A stretch of 64,000 nucleotides of DNA from Viridothelium virens (Eukaryota > Ascomycota > Dothideomycetes > Trypetheliales > Trypetheliaceae). Shown here piece by piece: positions 1 through 10,835 of the stretch. The notes beneath the pieces were generated by a model. It did not search any database and was not told the DNA's origin. It was given only the letters and a program-made list of their open reading frames with translations. Made by a program: the position numbers and the translations under genes. The stretch's first letter is position 1. Every line of letters starts with the position of its first letter. Location: positions 124,001 to 188,000 of the forward strand of contig ML991788.1 in the NCBI GenBank assembly GCA_010094025.1, given 5' to 3'.

Positions 1-10
1 CACAGCAACA

Positions 11-625
11 ATGAGCCGCCCCACTAAATCAGACGACCAAAGTCCCATCCCAATGCAACCCATCACCCTTCCACCTCCCCAACCTCACGCCTCGTCCTCC
101 AAACCACCACACGAAGCAGACACATCATCAACCTCCGACACCTCAACCCACCACGCCGTCCTCAACGCCCCCTCCTCAGCCTCCCTCCCCCTTGGCTCCC
201 ACCCGCCAGGCAACTCCTCCACCGCCGTGAATCTCTCCTATGACTCGCTCAACGAAAACCCCGTCACCACGACCACTGCCGAGCAGAGCCCCGCACGTAG
301 CGACCATGACGTCGCGAGCTTCAGCACGCGCCACTCGCCCCGCCAGGTCCAGGTGCACCACCGCAGACAGGGGCCTCATGAGCGAGTGGAGGCGCCCGGG
401 GTGGGAGAGAGGAGGAGCAGGAGCAGGGAAGAGCGCAAGAGGGGGGAGCAGCGCGGGGCTGAGCGGCGAAGGTCGGAGGGTCAGAGGTCGGAGGTCGAGG
501 CGTCGGAGGTGACGCCTGTGAGGACGCGGTCGCAGGGGACGATCATTCGGAGTCCACCGCCGACGGGGCAGAAGTCGTTGAAGGTGAGGATTCTGAAGTT
601 TTTGTTGTGTTGTGGGAGGTTGTAA
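11..625 (+). CDS. Hypothetical disordered protein, 204 aa
   Basis: Single open frame from an ATG at position 11 to a TAA at 623-625. I do not recognise the family. Residues 1-100 are rich in Pro, Ser and Thr; residues 105-165 are rich in Arg, Glu and Gly with many charged runs, so most of the protein should be disordered. The C-terminus changes character: it ends in a short basic-hydrophobic stretch, KSLKVRILKFLLCCGRL. The adjacent cysteines there could be lipidated and tether the protein to a membrane, which is inference only. The gene converges on the decayed hydrolase gene on the minus strand. An upstream exon outside the window cannot be excluded. Confidence 0.45.
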   Translation: MSRPTKSDDQSPIPMQPITLPPPQPHASSSKPPHEADTSSTSDTSTHHAVLNAPSSASLPLGSHPPGNSSTAVNLSYDSLNENPVTTTTAEQSPARSDHDVASFSTRHSPRQVQVHHRRQGPHERVEAPGVGERRSRSREERKRGEQRGAERRRSEGQRSEVEASEVTPVRTRSQGTIIRSPPPTGQKSLKVRILKFLLCCGRL

Positions 626-1021
626 GGCTCTGTTGGATGTTGTGAAGGTCTATCTGGACAACTTCAAAATCTTCCTTTATGGTTAAAGGGTATTCCGTCA
701 CGACTTTTGTTTGTGCGAAGTCGGAGGGGAATACGTGCATGTTGCAAAATGTGGGAGTACTTTGTTACTATGCCACGCGGAATTGAGTAGGAATGATGTT
801 AATAGTAGTCCATACCTACGATACAGACTACCTTGAACTCGTCATACATACGACGAATTTGAGTTGTGCAAAATGGGGGTGAGACTGACGTTGGATAAGT
901 TGCCGTCTAGAAGCAGGAATTCAGCGCCATCGCCACGCTCTTGGTCGAGGTTTCAGTCGTGAATCAGGTTGTCCTGAGCATTATTGGGAAGCTTCCACCG
1001 TCGCGGGCTGGAGGTACAACC
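626..1021. other. Intergenic, convergent gene ends
   Basis: About 400 bases between the end of the disordered protein and the tail of the decayed hydrolase gene. I see no gene, RNA or repeat in it. Confidence 0.5.
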
Positions 1022-3224
1022 TTAAGGAGCCTTGAAAGGCGCTAACATTCCGGCCTGGAAGATGATGCTGTCGATAGCGCGGAGGACAATGGAGTATTGT
1101 TTGCTGTCTATTGAATCGAAGTTACAGAAGAGATGAATATCGAGATCGAGAGCCACTGATAATTCCATTGGAACCTTGAGAGTCGCGGACTGTTTATCCA
1201 GCAGCTAGATTCCATTAGCGAAGATTTTCTCCTTGATGATCCGAATTAAATCATACAACCGATCCAATTGAGCCAGAAGCCTGAGCCGTATAGAACGACT
1301 GTACAATCCCAGGCACTGTATTCGAGGAAATGAAGTTGCATATATAGCCCCATGTCCCTGCAAATTGAGGGAGAAGATCGATGATTCGGGCGAGTGCTGC
1401 TTCCCCTCGAGGACTACGTAGCAAGCGAAACACATAGCCAGACCACCAATTCACATCCGGACCGTAGTGGGAGCAATCAAAGAAGACAGCTCCGATCATC
1501 TCGTCGAGCAACCATCTATGTGGCATAGGGCCTCTCTGTACAGCTACTAGAGCTTCTTTAAGGACTAGACCGCCAAAATCGTGACACACAAATATGAATT
1601 TCTTAGGTGTTGCTATACCGGCCCGTCTGTACAAGTCCAAGCTGTCCAAAAGCTTCGCTGCTGTGTTACAGAGACTTGTATTTGGGTCGGATAAGACCTC
1701 TGAGGGCTTGTATCCGAACAGGAAGACCCTTACTGAGAGATCTCTTGGTAGAGAGTCGCGAAGCCAAAGATGGTCACCATCGCTCCAAGTAACGAAAGGT
1801 GCACCCCCCAAGCCGTGGATTGCAATAACGTTTACTTGGTGGTGATGGTCTCCTGACAGGTGGAACAGTCCCGTGATCTCGTCGTGCCTGGCTGCTTCTA
1901 TAGCCAGTTCCTCAACAGCGCCAGTTGGTCTCGGTCCAGTTCTAGAGACCGAGTGATTTGTAGTCGAGTTGGGGCTACTATAATGAGGTGTAGGTGTGGG
2001 TATTTGGCGGTCGTCAAGCGAAGAGTTTTCGTTCACAGTAGATATCTTATGATCGATAACCGAGTGCGATGCAATGGAAGATTTGATACCACCTTTCAAA
2101 GTGTGGTAAATACTACCCTCACCGCGCTTGATTTTGGCAATCTAGGAATGATTGGCATAGGCAGCGAGATGTCTTTCGTTAGGTAGATAGAGCTTGGCTG
2201 AGTCCTCCGAAACCATCAGAACTTTTGGGCCAGTTCGTTCCCATGTATCGCCTCGCCGAATGACAGTAGGTGTGGGATACTTTTCATAACAGCTAATGAT
2301 TTGTATGTCATCAACAACTTGACGAAAGTTGTTATTAAGGTAGGTAAGCGTCGGTGAGCCTGATCGCAATTCCAATACGATGTCCTCGGTCGGTCTGGAT
2401 TTCACGAGCGTCTCCAGGGCCTCCACTTGTAGACCACGATGGGGAGCCCCCAAAAACACGATACAGCAAACCGGAAATGCTGGGAAATCAGACCTCACCC
2501 TACGAATCATTACGTCTACAAGAGCTTGCTTGATGATGAGACAGCCAAGGCTATGCCCAATCAAAACCATTGGACGGTCCTCACAACAAGCGGCCTGTCT
2601 CATGACCTGTATGCGCTCGAGGAATGGCCCAGCGTAATCTGTGACAAGGCTTCGGGCATCATTGTCCTGAAGTTCAGATCGATAGCCATGAGTCAGGATT
2701 CTGGCATGCGGAAGGTCAAATGGAAGAGCATCTCTTAACCACATGAAATCATCAGAACTTGCCCATGAGCCATAAGCATGTCCCGCCAATCCGGTGATAG
2801 CAATCACATCTACGGTGACTGGATACTTCGGAGTATTGAGAGGAGTCAGGCCGATGAAATCGCTGTCTATCGAAATGAGGTTTCCCGGCCTAAGTCGGGG
2901 AGCCCGGTTCCTAGCATCTACTCCTGCAAATGATAGAGTTGCCGTAAGTTCGCCTTTAACATCTTCAGCGCTGTTGTCAGCAGCAGGAGCAAGGCTCTTA
3001 ACAGACAAGGATTTGCGATCTTCCTCGTCAAAGCAATCCAAGAGACTTTCAGCCGTAGTGTGGGCTGGGATATTTTCCGCTCGGTATCCCCACGAACGGG
3101 GTGGCTCTTGAAGAGGCCCATCACCAGGCTCAAGCCCATCGTTTAAGGGCTCAAGCCTGTTGTCCAAGGCCTTAGGCTTCTCCAGACAGTCAATAAGACG
3201 GGGATTCCGCGGAGGGAGCGTCAT
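1022..3224 (-). pseudogene. Decayed tandem SesB-like alpha/beta hydrolase gene
   Basis: The gene reads leftward from an ATG at 3224. Residues about 120-360 form a SesB-like alpha/beta hydrolase (lipase/esterase-like domain often found at the N-terminus of fungal NLR proteins), with an intact GHSLG nucleophile elbow and the family ending NERHLAAYANHS. A TAG at 2144-2142 follows; the same frame stays open to 1251 and encodes a second hydrolase domain (start about VNVIAIHGLGG). The frame then changes near 1250-1290, and family-like sequence continues through a second in-frame TAG (1207-1205) into LLDKQSATL and a domain end at 1022. In the second domain the nucleophile motif reads CHDFGG, with Asp in place of Ser. 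No NACHT or STAND domain follows. Both TAG codons sit where CAG would be expected. The first domain alone (2142-3224, 360 aa) could still be expressed. Confidence 0.7.
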
Positions 3225-3514
3225 TCTGCAGGCCGATAGGGGCGGCGTAGCCGTGACGATTAACCTTGAGGTTCCCTTGGTCCATTTGAGCCCTGACCCC
3301 GTAAGGATATCTACACAGGCGCGTCCGCAAAATCAATTCGAAAATTCTGCTTAGAATAGAAGATTTTTTTCTCGTCGGTCATTGATTACCCATGGCTAGA
3401 ATGATGGTACGGAATACGCTAATGCGCGATGGAAGACGTAGGCGCCAACTCCGAGACAGCCTCATAAGGTAGGTATGTAATCCATTCTCATTCTCAGGCT
3501 GAACTACCTTCGCC
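3225..3514. promoter_or_regulatory. Short divergent intergenic region
   Basis: About 290 bases separate the divergently read hydrolase pseudogene (minus) and the DUF6601-like gene (plus), so both promoters must lie here. I see no confident TATA box or repeated operator. Confidence 0.35.
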
Positions 3515-4702
3515 ATGACTGCTGCAATGCCGGTCGACAACAAATCCCCCAAACATCTCTTGGAAGGTAAGTCATTGGCCGATACGAGTGCATAATTTCT
3601 TGCGAATCGCTATCGCCTTCCGAGTCCCTCAAGAGGGCACTCATGAATTATGAGGAGATGGCTATCCCCTCAGGATCGAAATCGGTTTGCTAAGTCGAAG
3701 ACTCGTTCTCTCCCCAAACCTCTTGGCTAATTTAGCATATCACCCCATGCAGCTCTTGAACCCCCATTCTCACAGAAATGTGCTCTCTCTGTGGTCATGC
3801 CCACCTATCCTATACTCGTCAGAACCGACAGCCAATTCATACGCCCTCTTGAAGAGAAGGAGAAGTTTCTAAAAGCTATAATCTATACACCGAAACTGGA
3901 TCGGATTCATCGATACTTGTGGCTTGCAGGATTGCCCAAGGCTGCGAGGCCGCTCCATCGGCAGAGGCTCTTAGGCAGGGAACTAGTAATAACGGAGAAC
4001 ACAGACGAGCATTTAGTCTGGCATGAGTCTCGAATCTTTCTCAGACCGCTGCCAGACTTTCTGCTAAATTACAATTATTGGCGAGAGACGATATGTCCGG
4101 ACAAGAAGCTGCATCGTTCGTCTTGTGGTCTCTTGCTATCTTATGCATGGCTAGTGTCATACGAGAGCGATCTCAAAATTGCCAAAGAGATTGGTCTGCT
4201 GCCATCTGGGATCGATTGGCTTAATTGGACCACCTTCCTCAAGGATTTTCTATCACATATAGATATTGATACCCTCGAACAGGTGGACCGACGATATAGG
4301 TACGGTGAACTTCGCCTCAATAGGCTGAATAGTCTTTACCGAGTGATACCCGCAGTGTTTTCGATCTCTAATCTCATCCGCGGTGGAGGCTTCATGTCCA
4401 GCTCGACCTGGCAGAGTTCACTTTTCCGGCGCAATTTTGCGTGGCTTCTCACAGTGTTGGTTTACCTGACTGTAATTCTCTCAGCTCTGCAAGTCGGACT
4501 TGCTACAGACCTGCTGAAGGAGAATAAGGCTTTCTCGTGGGCCTCATATGGCTTTTGCGTTGCCTGCATTCTACTAATCCTCGTCATCATGTTAACTGTA
4601 CTTTATGTCTGGTTCGTACTCTTTTGCTTTCATCTATTCTCTACAATCAAGTACGTTAAAGCCGTAGAGAACACTCGAAAAATACAAGCAGCTGGCCCAT
4701 AA
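3515..4702 (+). CDS. DUF6601-like fungal membrane protein, 333 aa
   Basis: Two exons: 3515-3566 and 3753-4702. The 186-bp intron has a GTAAGT donor and a CATGCAG acceptor, and the join keeps frame, giving an N-terminus MTAAMPVDNKSPKHLLEALE. Without this exon the frame has only an internal ATG at 3797. The body carries the pattern HRQRLLGRELVITE...HLVWHE...IFLRPLPDFLL followed by a segment around LLSYAWLVSYESDLKIAKEIGLLP, which I recall from the fungal DUF6601 family. Two hydrophobic segments near residues 248-270 and 285-318 look like membrane helices, so it is probably an integral membrane protein. The biochemical role is unknown. The family assignment rests on remembered pattern, not a search. 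Confidence 0.65.
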
Positions 4703-5688
4703 ATTTTAGGATCCAAAGGGGAGTTCTACAGTGTCATTTACCAAAGATATTAACTGGAATAGGGCCCTAGAGGATCGCGACGTAAGGCTCCAGCTTATGA
4801 GACAAGCTTGAAACTCAGATTCCGGAGTCTTAAGATCGAGCCTCGAGGATGGACTTGAGCGTACTGTTGCCAGCGGAAGGCCAAGCACCACCTTAGGCGG
4901 CCACCTTGGCAGACTCGTACCATAGTCGCTAGACCTAAGTTATTTACCAGTCCCCACACGAGCGAAAGGGCCGAAATTCACGTTCTATTCCCATCAGACT
5001 CATCAGCATTTCATCCCCTGCGACTAAAGCTAATGTGCATAAAATCTCCTGCAGATTCTGCTAATTGACGCAACGATTACGAACCAGGACGAGGAGACCA
5101 TGCTCTATTTCGACGAATCATAGTATCGATGCTTTTCAGGCCGACCGAACATGAGCAATCGAGATCGTCTTGAACATGGCGTCGCTTCTAAGATCGTGGG
5201 ATGCAACAACTGGATACCTCATCTCACTTGCTTTTGCGGGTGGGGGTGGGGTTCCCTCACTCCCACCTAATTACAGCAAATAGGCACGGCTATTTGCTAG
5301 GATTGCATCCAGTAGACAAGAGTCATTCTAGCCACCTTGATAAAGCAATGCAAGGCAAACCAATATGGTCCGGCTTTCTTCATCCTACAGCTCATCGAAT
5401 GCCCTTGGTTAGTCTGATCTGACCTCGGACACGCCAGCAGTCGAGCGGGCCAGATTATGAAGGTGTGATGGCAATAGCACCCATTGCCCGCCTTCCTCGT
5501 TCCACTGCATTTCAGCTTAAGCCAGTGATTCTCGAAAAATCAAGCCAAGTTCGTCACGACTCTACAAACACTCTGGATTTGACCATGAATCAACGCAGCT
5601 TAAGAAGGCCGTCTTCCCCGGGACCCCCCCAAGTATCGCCAGGCTTTTTGGACACGGTTGAGCGGATCCCTTCATTGCCTCTACTAAC
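4703..5688. other. Intergenic region upstream of the O-methyltransferase
   Basis: About 990 bases with only short unconvincing open frames on either strand. No RNA gene or repeat seen. The last few hundred bases should hold the O-methyltransferase promoter. Confidence 0.4.
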
Positions 5689-7031
5689 ATGGCTTCTTCT
5701 AAACCTCTTGAAGACCTCGCTCAAAAGGTAGCGAACTCGACAAAAATCGTGTCGGAGCACTTGTCGTCACATAACCTTCCGCAACCCTCGTTTGACGTAG
5801 GTGCGCCACTGCAGTGGCCGAAGCTCCCCGCCGACGTCTTCGAAGCTCGCAACGAGCTCCGTGACGCATCGAAAAAGCTTCACGACCTTGCAAACGGACC
5901 GCGCAACGTCCTCACTTGGTTATGCTGGAGCTGGGCCCACACCGCATCCCTGCAATGGATCAATCACTTCAAGATTGCCGATGCTATCCCTCTTGATCGA
6001 GTCCTCTCCTATGCTGAGATTGCGAAGACAGCAAGCGTTGATGAAGGTTTCCTTCGCCGCCTTCTTCGCCTCGCCATCACCATCGATATCTTCTGCGAAC
6101 CTCGGCCTAGCATGGTTGCTCATACCGCACAGTCAAGCTTGCTAAGGGACCCTGTATATGCAGACATGGTTGGATGGAATTTGGAACAAGGATGGAGGTG
6201 GAGTACGTACACGGTAGAAGCTTACGAAAAATGGGGCGCAGATATGATTACACAGGGAAACAGAACACCCTTCAATGCCGCGGAGAAAACAGACAAAGGC
6301 CTGTTCGAGTTCTACAGTCAGCCCGGCAAAGAAAAGGAAACGGTCCAGTTTGGGAACTTGATGAAGGCTTATGGGGACACGGAGGGGTTTGGACTGGAGC
6401 TCTACGTATATGGGTATGACTGGGGTGCGCTTGGAGAAGCTACAGTCGTAGATGTGGGAGCTGGACATGGGCAGATCAGCTGCGCAATTGCGAGGGAGTT
6501 TCCCCAGCTAAAGCTTATCGTACAGGACCTCCCTAAAGTAATTGCTCAGGCCGAATCCATGTGTCCACAGGACCTAAAGGATCGCGTAACGTTCCAGGCG
6601 CACGATTTCTTCGAGCCACAGTCAGTCCACGGAGCAGATGTCTATATGTTTAAAGCCGTGCTACACGACTGGTCGGACGATCTCGCCATCAAGCTACTTC
6701 AAAATGTTACCGCCGCCATGAAACCGGGATCGCGGATTTTGATTGTCGATGGTGTAGCTTACGATCCAGGAACCTTCAAACAACACGAAGAACGTGCGTT
6801 GAAGTATGTATTTTCTTGACACACTCCGCTTCTCTTCTATAAGGTGCCGCACTGATAAGGATCACTAGGACGGTCGAAATGATTGTGATGTCTTGCTTAG
6901 CTTCTTCTGAGAGGGAGGTGGATCAATTTAAACAACTCATCCACGACAGTGACTCCCGACTTAGGATTAAGAACATCGTCAAGCCACAAGGGGCATTCAA
7001 CTCTATCATCGAGATCGTCTTTGAAGGATGA
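5689..7031 (+). CDS. SAM-dependent O-methyltransferase (family 2, COMT type), 425 aa
   Basis: Exons 5689-6803 and 6869-7031, joined across a 65-bp GTATGT...CTAG intron in phase 2. The protein should transfer methyl from S-adenosylmethionine to a hydroxyl of a small aromatic or polyketide-like substrate. Residues about 60-150 form the N-terminal winged-helix dimerisation region (WINHFKIADAIP, LSYAEIAKTASVDEGFLRRL). The SAM site is VVDVGAGHGQ near residue 250, followed by LIVQDLP. FKAVLHDWSDD near 325 supplies the catalytic histidine. Exon 2 completes the fold with TVEMIVMSCLASSERE and ends SIIEIVFEG, the usual family C-terminus. Fungal family members often sit in secondary-metabolite clusters, but no synthase gene is present in this window, so the substrate is unknown. 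Confidence 0.9.
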
Positions 7032-7921
7032 TTATCAATTCGATGATGGTTAGATAGGCACATCGTCATATTCTCAATGTCTTGCTCATTAAGGCTGGCC
7101 TTGCTATAATCTTCAGCGGATAACGGAGAGCACAATCTTCTGGCTACAAGTTGCCTGTTAATTTAGTGTGGCTGTGGAACGAGAAACCAGCTAGTTGTAG
7201 GTTGCCCGAAATTTAAAGCTCCATGGCAGGCCGAAGGCAAAGGTAACGACTGGTTGATGGGTGCTTCCCTACTCAACGGAGTTTTCTCCTCTTGCATCAT
7301 TATCTATAACTACGCTTTGAACTCTCTCAAATTCTTGCAATGAGAAACCCGGTTTGATCTTCATTTTGAAGTCGTTTTTCACTGTTCTCATCTCCCATTT
7401 CGATTGCTTCTTCTGTGGCAGCCGCCTCAATTGTCGCGTTAGTGCATCATATGGGAGAAGCCAAAATTCTAGTGACACCCCTCATTGCGGCATCTGCTTG
7501 GGCATTTCTGCGTTTGTTTGTAAAAATGACCTTTCCGTGGCCATAACTTGTACAACACATCAGCGAAGCCGATGGAGAGGCTTGTGGAGGAAACATACAA
7601 TGAGACATGATCCCTGAGGCCTTCCGCCTCATCCTAGAACCTTGGTTCGTCTCGTCTGAAGTGTAAATGAAATTCTACCATACTGAGAATGTTCGAGTAC
7701 GGAAAAGCATAGTTATTATCGTGCAAAGAGATCTCTATTTCAGATGTTGAGTAGACTACCAGCCTTTCATTGCCAAGTTTCGACTCCTTGTTTCAATATC
7801 AGACTAACGCCCAAATCAATAAACCAATAAAATAACAGACTTATCATATGAAAAGGTGAACCTCTCCCAAGGGTATAGGGACACAGTAGAACACTGAGGC
7901 AAGCTTGCTGTGTATCCTTTT
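7032..7921. other. Intergenic, convergent gene ends
   Basis: About 890 bases between the O-methyltransferase and the oxidoreductase stop codon. Only short open frames without recognisable content; no RNA gene or repeat identified. Confidence 0.4.
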
Positions 7922-9952
7922 TCAATACGGGTTGTTCCCGTTCCACACCACATCCTTTCCCTTCCCAACCCTATAGTCTCGTCCCTTGATGGCCCACACT
8001 ATGAGACTCGGCAGACGGTGTCCAAATACGACTCCCACACCACCAAGTCGAGTAATGGGGCAAAGCTGCGTATCCACCAAGACCTTGTCTTTTTCCACAT
8101 TTCCTGGCTCATCCGCTTTCATCCCGCTCGGCGAGTAGTCATTTGTACTCCCCTTTCTCGCCGCCGCCTTGGGCGCCGTCGGAAGGTCACCGCTGTGCGC
8201 ATTGGCAGCAGCATTCTTGGACGAACGCTTCGGAGACAGAGCATGGTCTATCTCACCCCGTCCTTCCTTAACTCTTCCCGAAAGCCCCGACCAGCGACTC
8301 TTGTCCACGACCGGCTTCGGCAAAGCAGGCGCCGCCCCCTGACCATCTGGACCCGTCGTCCTCATCGCCTCCGCAAGCGACATCTTCTTCCCCTTCTCCC
8401 TCGTCACCTCATCCCTCACCACCACCCTCTCCCCTCCACCCTGCTCCCCCTCCTCCTTCTTCGACGCCTCCACAAACGGCGTCATCAACGTCATCCTCGC
8501 AATCCTCTTCTTCAACTTCTTCGGCCCCTCGCTCTTCTCCTTCTTCTCCTTCTTCTCTTCCACAACCTTCGGCTTCGCCCGCCTGGGCGTAAACCCCGCA
8601 TCCGCCTCCTCAATCGCCCTCACCTCCTCCTCATTCCCGCCATACGGCTGCGCCTCGCGCAGCTCCCACGCCAGCAGGTCGTTCGCGAGGTTGAACATCA
8701 GCACGGGGATCGCGTCGTACACGTCCGGCACGTAGTTCGCCGAGTAGCTCGCGCAGTCGCCCACCGCATACACGCGATCGGCTTTCGGCGGCACCGACTC
8801 TGGCGTGCTCGGCAGGTTGGCGGCGCCGGCGGAGGGGTCGGGAAGTCGCGGGACAAGGCGCAGCGTCAGCGGCGTGGTGTCGGTGTTGGCGTAGCCGGAG
8901 GGGGACTGGAAGACGGAGGGCAGGTAGGCGGTGTTCGGGTGGACGCCCGTGCACGGGATGTACAGGTCGATGCCGGCGAGGGTGGTGCCGTTGTCGAGGG
9001 TGACAGTGGTGCGGACGCTGAAGTTTCGGGGCGGGTGGTAGGCGTCGGAGCCGTCGTTCGTGCTGGCGGAGGTGACGCGGGTGTTGTGTAGGATGCGCAC
9101 GCCGAGGTTGAGCAGTTGCTTTTCGGCGGTGATGCCCAGCGCACCGTCGACGCCCGCGAGCAGCCCCGCTGTCCCGGAGATCAGCGTGATGTGCCGTTTT
9201 TGGTTGAGGCTCTTCCAGTCCTCGCGTGTGAGTCCGGAGGCGGTGAAGGCGGCTTTGGAGCGAAAGAAGGTGGCGATTTGGCCGGCGGTTTCGACGGCGG
9301 TTGGGCCGCCGCCTGCGATGACAATGTTGATGGCTGTGGGGATACGTCGATGCACGGTATCGAGAGCTGCCTGTGTTTTCTCATGCGGTCCTTGGAGGGT
9401 GAAGAGGGGAGAAAAGGTGTGGCTCCCCGTTGCGAGGACTAAGGCGTGGTAAGGGATCGTCTGGTTATCTCTGACTTCGTTAGAAGAAACGGCGGCTCCA
9501 GACTTCTGATAGTGTTGTGGGGAAGCCGGAGACTGTGGGCCTGAAGAGCCTCGTTGCCCTGCAACCAAGGATGTACGACGGCGCGCCACGGCGTTTTCTT
9601 CAGCATCCTTTCCTGTGAAGGTCAGGGTTATGAGCTGCTTCTCAGTGTCTAGGCTTGTGGCTGCTGCCTGAATATATGTAAATTTGCGTCTGCCATAACG
9701 CTCGAAACCAGGTTCGATAGGGAGGAAGGCATCTTCGTAGGATATCAACTTCTGTGAGACGAGAACACGTGGTGCTCCGATATTCCAGTAGATGTGTGTC
9801 GATGGAGAGACCAGGACTAGTCGATACTTCGTTGCATTTGCAGTCGTGCCCAATGTAGGAAGAACGCGTTCGAGAAAGTGATGAGCAACAGCGCAACCAG
9901 CGAAGGAGGCTCCAAGCACTACAACGTTAAGCGGTTCTGCACTATCAGACAT
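7922..9952 (-). CDS. AIFM2/FSP1 (AMID)-like FAD-dependent oxidoreductase, 676 aa
   Basis: Uninterrupted frame from an ATG at 9952 (MSDSAEPLN). An in-frame extension continues upstream, but this start sits just before the FAD motif and is preferred. The first dinucleotide-binding fold is NVVVLGASFAGCAVA near residue 10; the NAD(P)H-binding fold is NIVIAGGGPTAVETAG near 215; the second FAD contact is VYAVGDCASY near 400. This matches type II NADH dehydrogenase-like enzymes of the AIFM2 group, which reduce quinones using NAD(P)H. Between about residues 450 and 620 lies a Lys/Glu-rich, probably disordered insertion, after which a conserved-looking tail resumes (TQLCPITRLGGVGVVFGHRL...WAIKGRDYRVGKGKD). 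The ordinary core is about 400 aa, so the insertion accounts for much of the extra length. No obvious targeting peptide. Confidence 0.85.
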   Translation of the reverse strand: MSDSAEPLNVVVLGASFAGCAVAHHFLERVLPTLGTTANATKYRLVLVSPSTHIYWNIGAPRVLVSQKLISYEDAFLPIEPGFERYGRRKFTYIQAAATSLDTEKQLITLTFTGKDAEENAVARRRTSLVAGQRGSSGPQSPASPQHYQKSGAAVSSNEVRDNQTIPYHALVLATGSHTFSPLFTLQGPHEKTQAALDTVHRRIPTAINIVIAGGGPTAVETAGQIATFFRSKAAFTASGLTREDWKSLNQKRHITLISGTAGLLAGVDGALGITAEKQLLNLGVRILHNTRVTSASTNDGSDAYHPPRNFSVRTTVTLDNGTTLAGIDLYIPCTGVHPNTAYLPSVFQSPSGYANTDTTPLTLRLVPRLPDPSAGAANLPSTPESVPPKADRVYAVGDCASYSANYVPDVYDAIPVLMFNLANDLLAWELREAQPYGGNEEEVRAIEEADAGFTPRRAKPKVVEEKKEKKEKSEGPKKLKKRIARMTLMTPFVEASKKEEGEQGGGERVVVRDEVTREKGKKMSLAEAMRTTGPDGQGAAPALPKPVVDKSRWSGLSGRVKEGRGEIDHALSPKRSSKNAAANAHSGDLPTAPKAAARKGSTNDYSPSGMKADEPGNVEKDKVLVDTQLCPITRLGGVGVVFGHRLPSLIVWAIKGRDYRVGKGKDVVWNGNNPY

Positions 9953-10835
9953 TTTGTGGACAATCGCTCCGCCCCTGAGATTGATTGGGAGAGGTGGAGA
10001 GAGCAAGCCTTCAAAAATGATTGAAACCCACACAGAGAAACCATAACGACCACTTCCTGTGCTTTAATTTCGAATGCCATGTTGCTGCGATTCAGAAACA
10101 AAGAGCAGCGAAGCCGAATGCGGATATTCGTAGCAGAAGCTTCGGCGACAACACCGAGCACGTGACAATTCTATAAAATGATGAGGTATAAGGATGTATG
10201 GCTGAGATGTCGGAAGCGTTCGACGCCTTCCTATTTTGTCGTGAGATGTCAGAAAGAATGAAAGTGGGGCGTAGAAGACGCTGGAGCTTGCTTGATGAAC
10301 ACGGCTGTTACACAGCATTCCTCGGTCAGAGGAGACGAAAACGGACTATCAATTGCTTTGTTAAGACGAACAAGTAAAACCAGGATACAATGCAAAACAG
10401 AGGAGAGGGTGATAACGCCTGATGAACTGCGACTCCAACCAGTGTGCGCTTTCGGTAAAGCTTTTTCCATACGCCCTGCTAATCGGATACCCAATGCTTT
10501 CCCCTTTGGTGTATGTAAATCCGTAATTCTACCAATGTCTATTCCATGCAGAGAAAACTCGAAAACTTTTCTGTATCCGAGAGAAGTGACCTGTCGTGAA
10601 AATCGTAAATCTGTGTCTATTCGACTCTAGCCATAGTTGGTCCAAGAAGACAATTGCAGGCACAGCTTTTGAAGGTTACCGGCTCATGTGCCAGGGTACT
10701 GCCACGGAACCTCCGAGTTCAACCAGACGGTTCGTACGTCAGCTGGCAGTGGAGACGTCACAAGCGAAGCGTTTCGAGTGGTCCATTTTTCTTGATGCGC
10801 ACACGAAGGTCGTAAGACACAGTGTCATCCAGCTT

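Noticed and set aside
1251-2099. Separate hydrolase gene downstream of the first
   Set aside because: It is in the same frame as the upstream domain, separated only by a TAG and 14 codons, and its apparent start is not an ATG, so it is part of one decayed gene.
7910-9091. 393-codon plus-strand frame
   Set aside because: It lies opposite the oxidoreductase coding sequence and is Arg-rich low complexity, a mirror of its codon bias.
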